Assembly: GCA_024709185.1 (NCBI GenBank)
Contig: JANJXE010000248.1
Coordinates: 1 to 11,513 of the forward strand
Direction of reading: 5' to 3'
DNA: 11,513 nt
From: Paludibacter sp.
Lineage (GTDB): Bacteria > Bacteroidota > Bacteroidia > Bacteroidales > Paludibacteraceae
The notes below the pieces were generated by a model that worked only from the letters and a program-made list of their open reading frames with translations, was not told the origin of the DNA and searched no databases. Position 1 is the stretch's first letter; each line of letters opens with the position of its first letter. This document shows positions 1 through 7,353 of the stretch, in pieces. The position numbers were made by a program, and so were the translations under genes.

Positions 1-1
1 A

Positions 2-697
2 CACATCTCGTTTGATAGTTATCCTCTATTATCGACCGGAGGAATTATCACTGATTATTTTTACAATCTGGATATTGTCAGAGCGAAGTCTGTAGATAAA
101 GGCATTCCCTTCTGGACATTTATTCAGACACTAAGCATTAAAGGTACTCCCGGAGTTCCCGATAAGCGCGAACCCTCCGAAGTTGATATCCGTTGGCAGG
201 TGTGGTCGAATCTGGCATTTGGTGCAAAAGGGATACAATATTTTACCTATTGGTCGCCGGGCAGTGGTACGGAGCAATTCGGAGAAGCGCTGATTGGCCT
301 GAATGGTCAACCAACAATCCGGTATGATTATGTACAAAAACTAAATGCTGACATAAATCGTATTGGGAAAATACTACTGCATTGCGATGCAGTAGGGGTT
401 ATTCAAACTGCCCGGAATCGATTTTCCATGTATGCAACTTTAAACTCTTTTAGCGACCTTATGTCTGTATCGGGCGACGATAATTTAGTGGGGTGTTTCC
501 AGTCGAAACAAGGTGAAAGGAAACTTTTGATAACTACGCTATTGCCCGATAAAAATGCTGTAGTTACCCTGAATTTTAGTAATTCTGTAACTCAGGTCAG
601 GGTGTGGGAAAATAATCGCAGCCAGACTGTTTCTCTTGTAAATAACAAACTGACATTAAATGTGATGGCTGGTGAAGCCAGATTAGTGGAGTTTTAA
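2..697 (+). CDS. Glycoside-hydrolase-like TIM-barrel protein, C-terminal part (5' end outside window)
   Basis: The frame is open from the first base to the TAA at 695-697 (231 residues visible), so the gene starts upstream. The N-terminal part reads like the last strands of a TIM barrel of the GH42/beta-galactosidase-like type: an F-D-S-Y-P segment near residue 4, G-I-P-F-W around residue 38, then W-S-N-L-A-F-G-A-K-G-I-Q-Y-F-T-Y-W at about residues 66-82, a typical end-of-barrel pattern in Bacteroidota hydrolases. The last 100 residues (from about D134) look like an all-beta accessory domain ending in E-A-R-L-V-E-F. I infer an exported polysaccharide-degrading enzyme; the exact GH family and substrate cannot be read from this fragment, and the catalytic residues are not identified. 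The sulfatase gene further on fits the same role but is not in the same operon. Confidence 0.6.
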   Translation, partial: HISFDSYPLLSTGGIITDYFYNLDIVRAKSVDKGIPFWTFIQTLSIKGTPGVPDKREPSEVDIRWQVWSNLAFGAKGIQYFTYWSPGSGTEQFGEALIGLNGQPTIRYDYVQKLNADINRIGKILLHCDAVGVIQTARNRFSMYATLNSFSDLMSVSGDDNLVGCFQSKQGERKLLITTLLPDKNAVVTLNFSNSVTQVRVWENNRSQTVSLVNNKLTLNVMAGEARLVEF

Positions 698-825
698 TCT
701 TTAAGTTGAAAATTCAGTTAATTTTTAATGGGGGATTTTTAGAGTTATAGTGTCTTTAGATGTATACGCAGCTGCTTTCTCAATAAACTTTCTAATGTCT
801 TAAAAAAATACTAAAGAAAATCAGT

Positions 826-2133
826 ATGAAACGAAATTACAAAATCTCATGTCTTCGGACAATTACTTTTTTTGCACTTACTTTTATCGTGATGAATGTC
901 GGTGCACTCAATTACACCGTTAGTTTTTCAGGCAAAGGTGCCAGTACCGAAGTGACCAGTGTTCAGGTTGATAATATCACCAAAGGCACATCGGTTACAG
1001 TCCCAACCGGACAGGTTTTGATTCTTTCCGATGGTCTGACAACAGTGGAAGGTGTCGTTAAAGGTACCGAAGGTAAAATGAAACTACTGTCGGATAGAAA
1101 CGGCAATGCAAGTATTCACTTTCAGGCATTGAAGTCAGGACCTGCAATCGTTGAACTGTTCAGTCCCGATGGCCGTAGACTTGCCATGATAGCCGACGAT
1201 TTGAACGAAGGTCTGCACAGCTATCATTTAACTCTGCCCGGAGGCTTGTCCATCGTCAGGGTGAGTGGTAACGGTTTTACCTATAACTCAAAGATTATCA
1301 GCAGAAATCTTTCGGGAAGCGCTGTGAAGATAGTTGCTGATGAAGTCACAAAAAGCGATACAGGTTCACCTTCACGCACGATGGAAGTTGCAGGAGTTTC
1401 AATGAATTACACAGCTGGTGACCGAATTATTTTCAGGGGCAATTCAGGAAACATGGCAACTATCGTTTCGGATGTAATTACAGCGGATAAAAATATTGAA
1501 TTTAATTTTGTACCCTGTACCGATGCAAACGGAAATCATTATGCAACAATTACTATTGGCGATCAGGTATGGATGGCTGAAAACCTGAAAGCTACCAAAT
1601 ATGCTGATGGAACTGACATCATTCTGAGAGCATCAAAGGCAGAATACCTTGCAGACGCCAACAGGCGAACCACTCCAATTTGCCGGTATTTTAACGACGA
1701 TCCTGCTACGAAGGACATTGCTGGTCTTGCTTATAAATTTCAAACCATCAATCACAAAGATTTATGTCCGGTAGGTTGGAAAATTCCAAATCATTTTGAG
1801 TGGAGAGTACTCCGTGATGCCATTTCACTTCAGACTGTCGATCGTTATAATGCAATTCGTAAAACCGGTCCCTATTGGGCGAATGCAGGTGCAACAAACG
1901 CAAGTGGTTTTTCAGCAGTTGCCGCAGGTACTTTCTGGGAAGAATGGCCTATTCATTATGGCACCTGGGCTATCTGGCTGGCGAGCGATTTATGGAACAA
2001 TGACCCAAACAATTGCTGGTTCTTCTATGCCGGTACCGACGATAATCCACCGTACGGCAATGTAGTGGTTGATGAACTGGCTTCCGATGCCTTCGCCATG
2101 TTTGGTGCCATTCGCTGCCTGAAAATAAATTAA
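826..2133 (+). CDS. Exported FISUMP-domain protein
   Basis: 435 residues. Residues 1-28 form a signal peptide (K-R-N, then a hydrophobic stretch, ending V-G-A before L-N-Y-T). Residues about 29-95 are Thr/Ser/Val-rich beta sequence. Residues about 95-160 (V-E-L-F-S-P-D-G-R-R-L ... G-G-L-S-I-V-R-V) resemble the beta-sandwich of a type IX secretion C-terminal domain, but here it is internal. From C231 to the end is a FISUMP domain (Fibrobacter succinogenes major paralogous domain): C-T-D-A-N-G-N-H-Y, then I-G-D-Q-V-W-M-A-E-N-L-K, a central D-L-C-P-V-G-W-K-I-P segment, and the usual terminal I-R-C-L-K-I-N. FISUMP proteins are surface or secreted proteins of unknown function. The ATG at 826 is the only sensible start because the signal peptide follows it directly. 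The gene stands alone, with 128 bases upstream and a terminator 31 bases after its stop. Confidence 0.82.
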   Translation: MKRNYKISCLRTITFFALTFIVMNVGALNYTVSFSGKGASTEVTSVQVDNITKGTSVTVPTGQVLILSDGLTTVEGVVKGTEGKMKLLSDRNGNASIHFQALKSGPAIVELFSPDGRRLAMIADDLNEGLHSYHLTLPGGLSIVRVSGNGFTYNSKIISRNLSGSAVKIVADEVTKSDTGSPSRTMEVAGVSMNYTAGDRIIFRGNSGNMATIVSDVITADKNIEFNFVPCTDANGNHYATITIGDQVWMAENLKATKYADGTDIILRASKAEYLADANRRTTPICRYFNDDPATKDIAGLAYKFQTINHKDLCPVGWKIPNHFEWRVLRDAISLQTVDRYNAIRKTGPYWANAGATNASGFSAVAAGTFWEEWPIHYGTWAIWLASDLWNNDPNNCWFFYAGTDDNPPYGNVVVDELASDAFAMFGAIRCLKIN

Positions 2134-2163
2134 TTGTAAGTCGTTTTAACGCAATTATAAGCT

Positions 2164-2204
2164 AATCCCCTGACAATCGTTATCAACGATAGTTAGGGGA
2201 TTTT
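2164..2204 (+). terminator. Rho-independent terminator after the FISUMP gene
   Basis: Left arm 2164-2181 and right arm 2185-2202 pair around the 3-base loop ATC. Eight pairs form the base (AATCCCCT with AGGGGATT), followed by one G-T wobble, two pairs, one A-A mismatch and six more pairs (ATCGTT with AACGAT). The right arm runs into TTTTG. This is a strong hairpin with a short U tract. Confidence 0.85.
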
Positions 2205-2267
2205 GTTTACCCTGCTTTTAAACATTTTTCTTTGTGGGCTGTTTATAAGCTTAATTTATATCTCTTT

Positions 2268-2699
2268 ATGCTTAGTCATTATCTTTTGGTAATCATTCAG
2301 TTTGCCGGTATCGCCTTTTTTGTCGTCACCGGAAATAACTATCCTCAAAACATCCTTGTTTTGGTGCTGCAGATTGTATCGGTGGTGATTGGAGGCTGGG
2401 CTATTCTGGCCATGAAACTGCATACGGTCACTGCCTTGCCGTCGGTGAGGCAGGGTGGACAGTTATGTACTTCAGGCCCTTACCGTGTGATCAGGCATCC
2501 GATGTACACAGCTGTTTTGCTTTTGTTGTTGGCATTTCTGATTAACGACTATTCGCATACAGGATTGGTGGTGTTCCTTATTGTGCTTATCGATTTGCTG
2601 GTGAAAATGAATGTAGAGGAAAAACTCCTTATTGCTCATTATGCTGATTATAAGGAATATATGAAACAAACAAAACGATTGGTTCCGTTAGTGTATTGA
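2268..2699 (+). CDS. ICMT/PEMT-family membrane methyltransferase
   Basis: 143 residues from the ATG at 2268. This is a small polytopic membrane protein with hydrophobic segments at about residues 5-22, 28-48 and 80-113. The family signature is the motif G-P-Y-R-V-I-R-H-P-M-Y at residues 70-80, followed after the last helix by E-E-K-L-L and Y-A-D-Y-K-E-Y near the C-terminus. These are the SAM-binding residues of isoprenylcysteine carboxyl methyltransferase and phospholipid N-methyltransferase-like proteins. The substrate of bacterial members is mostly unknown, so I call only the family. The frame is open further upstream to a TTG at 2232, which would add 12 residues. I prefer the ATG because 2232 lies only 28 bases after the preceding terminator, leaving no room for a promoter. 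The gene converges with the helicase; their stops are about 8 bases apart. Confidence 0.78.
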   Translation: MLSHYLLVIIQFAGIAFFVVTGNNYPQNILVLVLQIVSVVIGGWAILAMKLHTVTALPSVRQGGQLCTSGPYRVIRHPMYTAVLLLLLAFLINDYSHTGLVVFLIVLIDLLVKMNVEEKLLIAHYADYKEYMKQTKRLVPLVY

Positions 2700-2706
2700 A
2701 AAATGC

Positions 2707-4005
2707 TTAAACACACTCGCTCACCCGTACTTTTTTGGTTTTCAGCCGCATGTTATTGGTCAGTTTGATTAATTCGGCTACTTTACCTGCAGGTACTGCC
2801 ACAAAAGTACCTTTGGGTTTTAGTTCAATTACACCCAGTTCGGTCGGCTGCAGTTTGCCCTGTTTCATGAAGAAACCAGCGATGTCGGATTTGGAGATTT
2901 TATCGCGACGACCACCTGTAATATACAAGGTACGCCAAGGCGATGGAGCGGGTAGGGGTGCGGGTACTATCTTTTCAACGGGCGTTTTGCCGATAAATTC
3001 GGGCAACTTTTCCTGCTGATACGCTAAAACATAAGCCGTACCTTCGCTGTTCATCCGCGCTGTTCGCCCGTTGCGGTGGATAAATTCATCTTCTTTGGCC
3101 GGAAGTTGGTAGTGAATGATGAATTTAATTTCGGGGATGTCGAGTCCTCGCGCTGCGAGGTCGGTGGCTATAATCAACTGATGAGTGCCGTTGCGAAACT
3201 TGAGTAAGGTACGCTCCCGGTCTATTTGCTCCATACCTCCGTGAAAACAGCTATGACTGATGTTGGCAGCATTAAGCCTTTCGCTCACGTATTGTATGCT
3301 GTCCTTAAAATTACAGAAAATGATGCCGGGTTGGTTGCCCAGGTGGCTCAGTGCATCTACCAGAGTCTCAATCTTATCCTTCGTTGGTGAAATAATTGTT
3401 TTGATGCAAAGTTGTTCAATTTTTTCATGCAGGAAATTGATGTAAAGAGGTTTCTTCAGTCCTGCAAACGAAGGGATATTTGCAGGCTTGGTGGCCGAAG
3501 TGAGCACTTTCGTTTTTACTTCCCTTAAAGCTGAAATAATTTCGCTCATTTCAGCTTCGAAACCCACTTCCAGCGATTTGTCGAATTCGTCCAGCACCAG
3601 GGTTTTAATGAAATCGGTGGTGAAAGTTTGTTTGCGCAAATGGTCGGCAATGCGTCCGGGAGTTCCAATCAATATAGCCGGGCGATGCTTCAGGTCGATT
3701 TTGTCCTGCGAACCGGCACGGCCCCCATAAATAGCATTGGCCTTGAAACCTGCCCCCATACTTCGCACCACCTGCTCGGTCTGCATAGCCAGCTCGCGCG
3801 ATGGCACCACAATCAATAGCTGCACCTCACGACAGTCGCTATCGAGCTTAGAAAGCAGCGGCAGCAGGTAAGCCAGCGTTTTACCAGTCCCGGTGGGCGA
3901 TAATAAAATAGTTTCAGGATGGTTGGGGATCACTTTCCCCGCTTCCAGCTGCATGGGGTTAAGCGAGTTAATTCCTAGTTTGTCGAGAATAGCCTGTTGA
4001 TTCAT
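2707..4005 (-). CDS. DEAD-box ATP-dependent RNA helicase, DbpA-like
   Basis: 432 residues. All DEAD-box motifs are visible in order: Q motif near N16-P-M-Q19, Walker A S-P-T-G-T-G-K-T (36-43), motif Ia P-S-R-E-L-A (68-73), motif Ib T-P-G-R (115-118), motif II D-E-F-D (139-142), motif III S-A-T (170-172), G-I-I-F-C-N-F (227-233), motif V T-D-L-A-A-R-G-L-D-I-P (281-291) and motif VI H-R-N-G-R-T-A-R (310-317). Residues about 358-432 (L-Y-I-T-G-G-R-R-D-K-I-S ... K-V-R-V-S) form a DbpA-type RNA-binding domain, which in E. coli DbpA targets 23S rRNA hairpin 92. The protein is probably a ribosome assembly factor. Motif II has F in place of A, which keeps both acidic residues. The ATG is placed just before the Q motif, as in the family. 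It is convergent with the ICMT gene and divergent from the methyltransferase. Confidence 0.92.
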   Translation of the reverse strand: MNQQAILDKLGINSLNPMQLEAGKVIPNHPETILLSPTGTGKTLAYLLPLLSKLDSDCREVQLLIVVPSRELAMQTEQVVRSMGAGFKANAIYGGRAGSQDKIDLKHRPAILIGTPGRIADHLRKQTFTTDFIKTLVLDEFDKSLEVGFEAEMSEIISALREVKTKVLTSATKPANIPSFAGLKKPLYINFLHEKIEQLCIKTIISPTKDKIETLVDALSHLGNQPGIIFCNFKDSIQYVSERLNAANISHSCFHGGMEQIDRERTLLKFRNGTHQLIIATDLAARGLDIPEIKFIIHYQLPAKEDEFIHRNGRTARMNSEGTAYVLAYQQEKLPEFIGKTPVEKIVPAPLPAPSPWRTLYITGGRRDKISKSDIAGFFMKQGKLQPTELGVIELKPKGTFVAVPAGKVAELIKLTNNMRLKTKKVRVSECV

Positions 4006-4009
4006 GGCA

Positions 4010-4017
4010 CAAAAGTA
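4010..4017 (-). promoter_or_regulatory. Bacteroidota -7 box for the helicase gene
   Basis: Read on the minus strand this is TACTTTTG, a perfect TAnnTTTG box, ending four bases before the helicase ATG. A transcript starting about 7 bases beyond it would begin at or inside the start codon, so the mRNA would be leaderless or nearly so. There is no good TTTG about 20 bases upstream, which weakens the call. Confidence 0.4.
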
Positions 4018-4030
4018 TCAAAAAAAACAC

Positions 4031-4038
4031 TACTTTTG
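4031..4038 (+). promoter_or_regulatory. Bacteroidota -7 box for the SAM methyltransferase gene
   Basis: TACTTTTG on the plus strand matches TAnnTTTG exactly and lies 67 bases before the ATG at 4106. No clear TTTG occurs about 20 bases upstream. It forms a back-to-back pair with the helicase box on the other strand in the 100-base divergent gap. Confidence 0.4.
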
Positions 4039-4105
4039 ACTCCGTTGTACGATTGGTCACAACAATTCCTGTAAATATTTAATAAACTAACATCCTGAAA
4101 AAATC

Positions 4106-4930
4106 ATGACAACCATTTTAATTACACTTTACAACAAGTTATGTTACTGGATTCCGGGTTTTCGAAAACTGAGCCGAAAATGGATGTATCAGGCTATGGG
4201 GCATTACATCAAACAGGATGACTGGAAATTTATGAATTATGGATATGCTTGTCTCATTGGGAGTGAAAATCCTGCTGCTCTCGACCAAATGGATGATGAA
4301 AACCGACTTTCGTATCAGTTGTACAACCATTTAGTTGCCGAAATTGAACTGGCCGATAAGCATGTTCTTGAAGTTGGCAGCGGAAGGGGTGGTGGAGCTT
4401 CCATGATTAAAAAGTACCATAAACCAAAAAAAATGGTGGGGCTCGATTTTTCACGGGCGGCTATAAAATTATGCAAGAGAAATCATGTAGCCGATGGACT
4501 TGAATTTATTGAAGGTGATGCCGAAAATATTCCGTTCGATGCCGAAAGTTTCGATGTGGTAATCAATGTTGAGTCCTCTCATTGTTATTCTTCGATGAAG
4601 ACCTTTCTGAATGAGGTTAAAAAGGTGCTTAAACCCGGTGGTCATTTCCTTTTTACCGATTTCCGAAAGCCTTACGAAATTGATGAGCTCGAACGGCTTA
4701 TTTTCGCCTCAGGACTGGAAGTGATTACAAAAAGAGAGATAACTCTGAATGTGCTCAAAGCCCTGGATGAAGACCACGATCGCAGGATGCAAACAATTGT
4801 ACAGCATGTCCCCAAACCGTTTATCAGTCAGTTTTATGAGTTTGCAGGGGTGCGGGATTCAATAATTTACAGGCAGTTGGAGGCTGGGGAAATGCTCTAT
4901 TTGAGTTATAGTATGAGAAAAGCATTTTAA
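4106..4930 (+). CDS. Class I SAM-dependent methyltransferase
   Basis: 274 residues. The Rossmann core is clear: motif I V-L-E-V-G-S-G-R-G-G-G at about residues 87-97, the acidic post-I residue in V-G-L-D-F-S, a motif II-like E-G-D-A-E-N-I-P-F, then F-D-V-V-I-N-V-E-S-S-H-C-Y, and the K-P-G-G-H-F-L-F-T-D-F-R strand. The pattern after motif I and the E-S-S-H-C-Y strand resemble the phthiotriol/ubiquinone-type small-molecule O- or C-methyltransferases. The substrate cannot be inferred. The first 80 residues include Y-Q-A-M-G-H-Y-I-K-Q-D-D-W-K, a lid region before the core. Its neighbours are unrelated: a divergent helicase and a downstream rhuM remnant 44 bases after its stop. No terminator is visible between this stop and the remnant. 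Confidence 0.85.
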   Translation: MTTILITLYNKLCYWIPGFRKLSRKWMYQAMGHYIKQDDWKFMNYGYACLIGSENPAALDQMDDENRLSYQLYNHLVAEIELADKHVLEVGSGRGGGASMIKKYHKPKKMVGLDFSRAAIKLCKRNHVADGLEFIEGDAENIPFDAESFDVVINVESSHCYSSMKTFLNEVKKVLKPGGHFLFTDFRKPYEIDELERLIFASGLEVITKREITLNVLKALDEDHDRRMQTIVQHVPKPFISQFYEFAGVRDSIIYRQLEAGEMLYLSYSMRKAF

Positions 4931-4974
4931 ACATTTTTTTAAACGATAGTAATATATCAATTTATAGTAATAAC

Positions 4975-5407
4975 ATGGCTAAGAAGAAAAAGCAAGTTGT
5001 TGCAAATAACAGTTTTACAGAGTTTTTGCTTTACACAACGCCTAACGGAAAGGTGAAGCTGGAAATTTTTCTGCGCGATGAAAATATATGGCTTACACAG
5101 GCAAAAATTGCTGATTTGTTTGGGGTTGACAGAACTGTCATTACCAAGCATTTGGGTAATATATTCAAAACAGGAGAATTGAACGAAGAAGTGATATGTG
5201 CAAATTTTGCACATACCACTCAACACGGTGCTATTAAAGGCAAAACGCAGGGGTCTGTAACCAAATTTTATAACCTTGATGCAATTATTTCGGTTGGTTA
5301 TCGTGTAAACTCTGTCCAGGCAACACATTTTTGAATCTGGGCAATAACCGGACAAGTTGCTTGAAAGCGATATTGATAAAGCAATTAAAAAACTCACGGG
5401 GAATTAA
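4975..5407 (+). pseudogene. RhuM-family gene, broken by a stop codon and an internal deletion
   Basis: The first 119 residues (4975-5331) match the N-terminus of RhuM family proteins: a basic start (M-A-K-K-K-K), a helix-turn-helix (I-W-L-T-Q-A-K-I-A-D-L-F-G-V-D-R-T-V-I-T-K-H), then N-L-D-A-I-I-S-V-G-Y-R-V-N-S. It is cut by TGA at 5332-5334. The next codons read I-W-A, and family members continue F-R-I-W-A, so a single CGA to TGA change explains the stop. About 200 residues of the usual ~330 are then missing. The last stretch, 5360-5407 in frame +2, reads L-E-S-D-I-D-K-A-I-K-K-L and ends at TAA, which looks like the family's C-terminal end. RhuM was first named from a Salmonella pathogenicity island; its molecular function is poorly defined. 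Nothing here suggests a working protein, although the HTH fragment could in principle still be made. Confidence 0.72.
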
Positions 5408-5433
5408 CTCGTATTTTTAAAGTACAATAAACC

Positions 5434-6870
5434 ATGAAATTACACTTTACAAAGCAGCAGGCAATCCTAAGCAGCCTGTTTTTACCTGTCGCCTGTATTG
5501 CAGGAAATAAAGCCCAACATCCCAATGTGCTGGTAATTATTGCCGACGATATGGGCTGGGGCGATATAGGTTATAACAATCCGGCACATGTGTATACCCC
5601 GAATCTGGATCGATTGGCCGCAGCCGGAGCCAGCTTCTCAAAGCACTATGTGATGCCGCAAAGTACACCGACCCGGGTTGCTTTATTTACAGGGCGTTAT
5701 CCCGGGCGTTTTCCCTTCAGTGGTAAAGCGGCTACCAATGCGAAATGTTTTGATATCGGTACACCCACCATGGCTACTATGTTGAAAGCAGAAGGATACC
5801 GCACTTATATTGCCGGAAAATGGCATATGGGCTCCGATTCACTCAATGGTCCGCAATTTCATGGCTTCGACGAAAGTTATGGATCGATGGGAGGCGCCTG
5901 TGGTATGTACGATCACCGCTATCGTCCGGGAAAGTACGAACAAACCTGGCACCGAAATCAAAAGCGTATAAAAGGAAATGAAGATGGAGTACATGTTACT
6001 GATTTAGTGACAAGGGAAGCACAGCGGGTGATTCGTCAACAATCGGCAAATCCGTTTTTCATGATGCTGACCTATCACGCACCCCATACACCCCTTGATG
6101 AGCGAGGTGATTTCACAGAAGTACCTACCCAACGCGACCCGAACAATCCTGATCGCTGGCTGAATGAAGATAAAATCAGGTGGTTCAACGATCCTGCAGG
6201 AAAAATACAACGGGAACCGGATCCTGAGAAACGGCTCTTTTTAGCAGCCGTTTACCACCTCGATGATGCAATTGGCCGGGTCGTTACAACGCTGCAGGAA
6301 GAAGGAAAGCTGGAAAATACCCTCATCCTGTTCTCCTCCGACAACGGACCGCAGGTAAATTGGTCAGGAAATGCTTATCCCAACGATTTAAAACTGACTG
6401 ATTTCAATCAGCCCATCCCGATGCGTGGCTCCAAACTGGATGTGTACGAAGGAGGCATACATGTACCTGCCTTTATGTATTGGAAAGGACATATAAAGCC
6501 AAAAAAGCTGACTACCCCGGTGCACATTATCGACTGGTTTCCTACCCTTGCTTCTGTCGTAGGGCATCAGAAATCCAAAGATTATCAGCTGGATGGCTTG
6601 GATTTATCGCCCGTAGTGTTTAAAAACAGACAGTTACAACCGAGAGATTTATACTGGATTTGGGATAATACCATCAACCGGTGGGCGTTGCGTTACGGAG
6701 ACTGGAAAATCGTGAAGTATGGAAAAGGCGAGCCAACACTTGTAGAATGGAGTTTATACAATTTAAAAGACGACCCTGCTGAGCAAACTGATTTAGCCAA
6801 ATCGTATCCGGAAAAAGTAAAAGAATTGCACGAGCGGTTTTTGGTGCAGCGCGCCAAAGATTCGAAGTAA
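5434..6870 (+). CDS. Secreted sulfatase, S1 family, Ser-type
   Basis: 478 residues. The N-terminus has an uncharged hydrophobic stretch (A10-A23) that reads as a signal peptide, so the enzyme is probably periplasmic or outside the cell. Metal ligands D38-D39 lie in I-I-A-D-D-M-G-W-G-D. The activation motif is S77-T-P-T-R81 followed by V-A-L-F-T-G-R: serine in place of cysteine, so formylglycine would need an anaerobic radical-SAM maturase (anSME). Further active-site residues are K129 and H131 in G-K-W-H-M-G, D303-N304 in S-S-D-N-G-P, and K334 in M-R-G-S-K. The C-terminal part has W-A-L-R-Y-G-D-W-K and L-Y-N-L-K-D-D-P-A-E, typical of arylsulfatase A-like enzymes. It would remove sulfate from a polysaccharide or glycosaminoglycan; which one cannot be told. 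It follows the rhuM remnant by 26 bases and ends at a terminator. Confidence 0.93.
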   Translation: MKLHFTKQQAILSSLFLPVACIAGNKAQHPNVLVIIADDMGWGDIGYNNPAHVYTPNLDRLAAAGASFSKHYVMPQSTPTRVALFTGRYPGRFPFSGKAATNAKCFDIGTPTMATMLKAEGYRTYIAGKWHMGSDSLNGPQFHGFDESYGSMGGACGMYDHRYRPGKYEQTWHRNQKRIKGNEDGVHVTDLVTREAQRVIRQQSANPFFMMLTYHAPHTPLDERGDFTEVPTQRDPNNPDRWLNEDKIRWFNDPAGKIQREPDPEKRLFLAAVYHLDDAIGRVVTTLQEEGKLENTLILFSSDNGPQVNWSGNAYPNDLKLTDFNQPIPMRGSKLDVYEGGIHVPAFMYWKGHIKPKKLTTPVHIIDWFPTLASVVGHQKSKDYQLDGLDLSPVVFKNRQLQPRDLYWIWDNTINRWALRYGDWKIVKYGKGEPTLVEWSLYNLKDDPAEQTDLAKSYPEKVKELHERFLVQRAKDSK

Positions 6871-6914
6871 AAAAAAACATTGGTTGACAAACAATGGTCA
6901 AAAAACTAAAAATT

Positions 6915-6954
6915 AAAAACGCTAATCACTGTTTATTAAATGATTAGCGTTTTT
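6915..6954. terminator. Bidirectional rho-independent terminator after the sulfatase gene
   Basis: A perfect 14-bp stem, 6915-6928 (AAAAACGCTAATCA) with 6941-6954 (TGATTAGCGTTTTT), around a 12-base loop. It carries a T run on the plus side and an A run that gives a T run on the minus strand, so it can end transcription from either side. It closes the sulfatase transcript 44 bases after its stop. Confidence 0.85.
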
Positions 6955-7253
6955 AGTTGTACCCGTGACCGAACTCTTTACCGAACAATTTATGTGGGAT
7001 TTGGAGGTGATTTGGTCGCTTAATAATGATAATATTAAATTGATTTTGGGGGATTTCTTGTCTAAGAAATAGGTGGACGAGTAGACGAGATGATTTGGCA
7101 TTTTTAAACAATTATCGAAACACTGACACTTCAAATCAGTGGCACCTCTAGCCAGTGCTAGTGTTCCAGAAAGTTTCAAAAAACATAGTTTTATCTCGTC
7201 TACTCGTCCACCCTGCGGGGGGGGGGATAACAACAAATGATTAATAAAAAAAT
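6955..7253. other. Gene-free spacer before the IS4-family element
   Basis: No convincing coding sequence was found here on either strand; the minus-strand frame across it gives low-complexity peptide. The stretch contains the inverted repeat at 7072-7212 and a run of ten G at 7217-7226, followed by AT-rich sequence up to the IS4 left end. The first part (6960-7060) shows nothing I recognise. Confidence 0.6.
7072..7212. repeat. Perfect 20-bp inverted repeat enclosing 101 bases
   Basis: GGTGGACGAGTAGACGAGAT at 7072-7091 is repeated in inverted form at 7193-7212 with no mismatch. Each arm contains GACGAG twice (GACGAG-TA-GACGAG). Further inward, the two halves stay loosely complementary, with T5 matched by A5 and AACACT matched by AGTGTT, so the unit is an imperfect long hairpin rather than two isolated repeats. 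It could be a MITE-like or REP-like intergenic repeat; no protein-coding content is seen. Confidence 0.75.
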
Positions 7254-7273
7254 TTTAGCACATGACAAAAATT
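7254..7273. repeat. Left terminal inverted repeat of the IS4-family element
   Basis: TTTAGCACATGACAAAAATT; pairs with 8461-8480 at 17 of 20 positions. Immediately inside it an 8-bp perfect palindrome (7270-7277 with 7282-7289, AGCG loop) could bind transposase or a host factor. Confidence 0.75.
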
Positions 7274-7321
7274 ATATAGCGATATAATTATTTGAATATC
7301 AATAAAATAACTGTGCTTTTA

Positions 7322-7353
7322 TTTGGTAAAGACCTTGAAATTTTGTATCTTTA
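7322..7353 (+). promoter_or_regulatory. Transposase promoter of the IS4-family element
   Basis: TTTG at 7322-7325, a 20-base spacer, and TATCTTTA at 7346-7353 (7 of 8 to TAnnTTTG) form a well-spaced Bacteroidota promoter. The transcription start is predicted near 7360, about 17 bases before the ATG at 7377. The same sequence is present in the second copy at 11399-11430. Confidence 0.6.

Noticed and set aside
4957..5397. Minus-strand frame of 146 codons opposite the rhuM remnant
   Set aside because: It lies opposite recognisable RhuM coding sequence and its composition (many Cys, Asn, Ile) is that of an antisense shadow.
5485..5499. Possible lipobox (L-P-V-A-C) in the sulfatase signal peptide
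   Set aside because: Proline at the -3 position is unusual for lipoprotein signal sequences; an ordinary signal peptide ending near A-G-N-K-A is as likely, so no lipoprotein call was made.
826..6870. A polysaccharide utilisation locus
   Set aside because: The hydrolase-like end and the sulfatase fit, but they are separated by unrelated genes on both strands and there is no susC/susD pair or regulator in the window.
6922..7236. Open frame of 104 codons on the minus strand between the sulfatase and the IS4 element
   Set aside because: It crosses the terminator and the inverted repeat, starts next to the G run, and its translation shows no domain pattern.
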